This document shows, piece after piece, positions 14,005 through 14,058 of a stretch of DNA of 14,058 nt. The stretch is taken from the NCBI GenBank assembly GCA_016297775.1, contig JAEDGA010000031.1, forward strand, positions 1 through 14,058, in the 5' to 3' direction. How positions within the stretch are numbered: the stretch's first letter is position 1; the number at the start of each line of letters is the position of its first letter. This DNA is from Candidatus Methanomethylophilaceae archaeon (GTDB lineage Archaea; Thermoplasmatota; Thermoplasmata; Methanomassiliicoccales; Methanomethylophilaceae). A program made the translations under genes and the position numbers. The notes beneath the pieces were generated by a model. It was not told where the DNA came from, did no database searches, and saw only the letters and a list, made by a program, of their open reading frames with translations.

Positions 14005-14058
14005 CTTTTACATCTTCAACTCAGAAGAGGGTACTCTGCATTCATTTTCGAACGTTCT

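Overview
The window looks like chromosomal DNA of a euryarchaeon of the Thermoplasmata, most likely a host-associated Methanomassiliicoccales (Methanomethylophilaceae-like) methanogen. Evidence: an archaeal 16S rRNA with no 23S, 5S or spacer tRNA next to it in view, archaeal TATA boxes, archaeal-type uS12/uS7/aEF-2/aEF-1A/uS10, an archaeal aIF2-beta, and eleven protein genes that stop with TGA (nine) or TAA (two) and never TAG, as expected in a lineage that may reserve UAG for pyrrolysine. The family assignment is inference; the archaeal assignment is secure.

Layout. 2-787: carbon-nitrogen hydrolase, possibly cut at its 5' end. 838-2720: a stand-alone 16S rRNA unit with its own TATA box, a structured leader, long leader/trailer processing helices and a trailer. 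2690-2931: no gene seen. 2932-3007 (minus): tRNA-Gln(UUG). 3064-4939 (minus): aIF2-beta with a C-terminal TRAM domain, followed 4 bases later by a MiaB/CDKAL1-like methylthiotransferase that also ends in a TRAM domain. 4940-5229: divergent intergenic region with promoters for both flanking operons and, between them, a dense block of inverted repeats that could be an undescribed structured RNA. 5230-10119: the archaeal str cluster rps12-rps7-fusA-tuf-rps10, with a strong hairpin after it. 10201-13793: ilvD (dihydroxy-acid dehydratase) overlapping two membrane proteins with bacterial PH-like (bPH2/YdbS-YdbT) domains. 13930-14004: tRNA-Ala(UGC).

How it works together. Most of the window is translation machinery: the small-subunit rRNA, three small-subunit proteins, both elongation factors, an initiation factor subunit, a tRNA-modifying enzyme and two tRNAs. 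The elongation-factor and S7 genes show strong codon preference (GCA for Ala, AAG for Lys, ATC for Ile), as expected for highly expressed genes. The ilvD-bPH2-bPH2 group is the least expected arrangement: an amino-acid biosynthesis enzyme in an apparent operon with a membrane protein pair of unknown function. No CRISPR array, transposase, phage gene or clear horizontally acquired island was seen.
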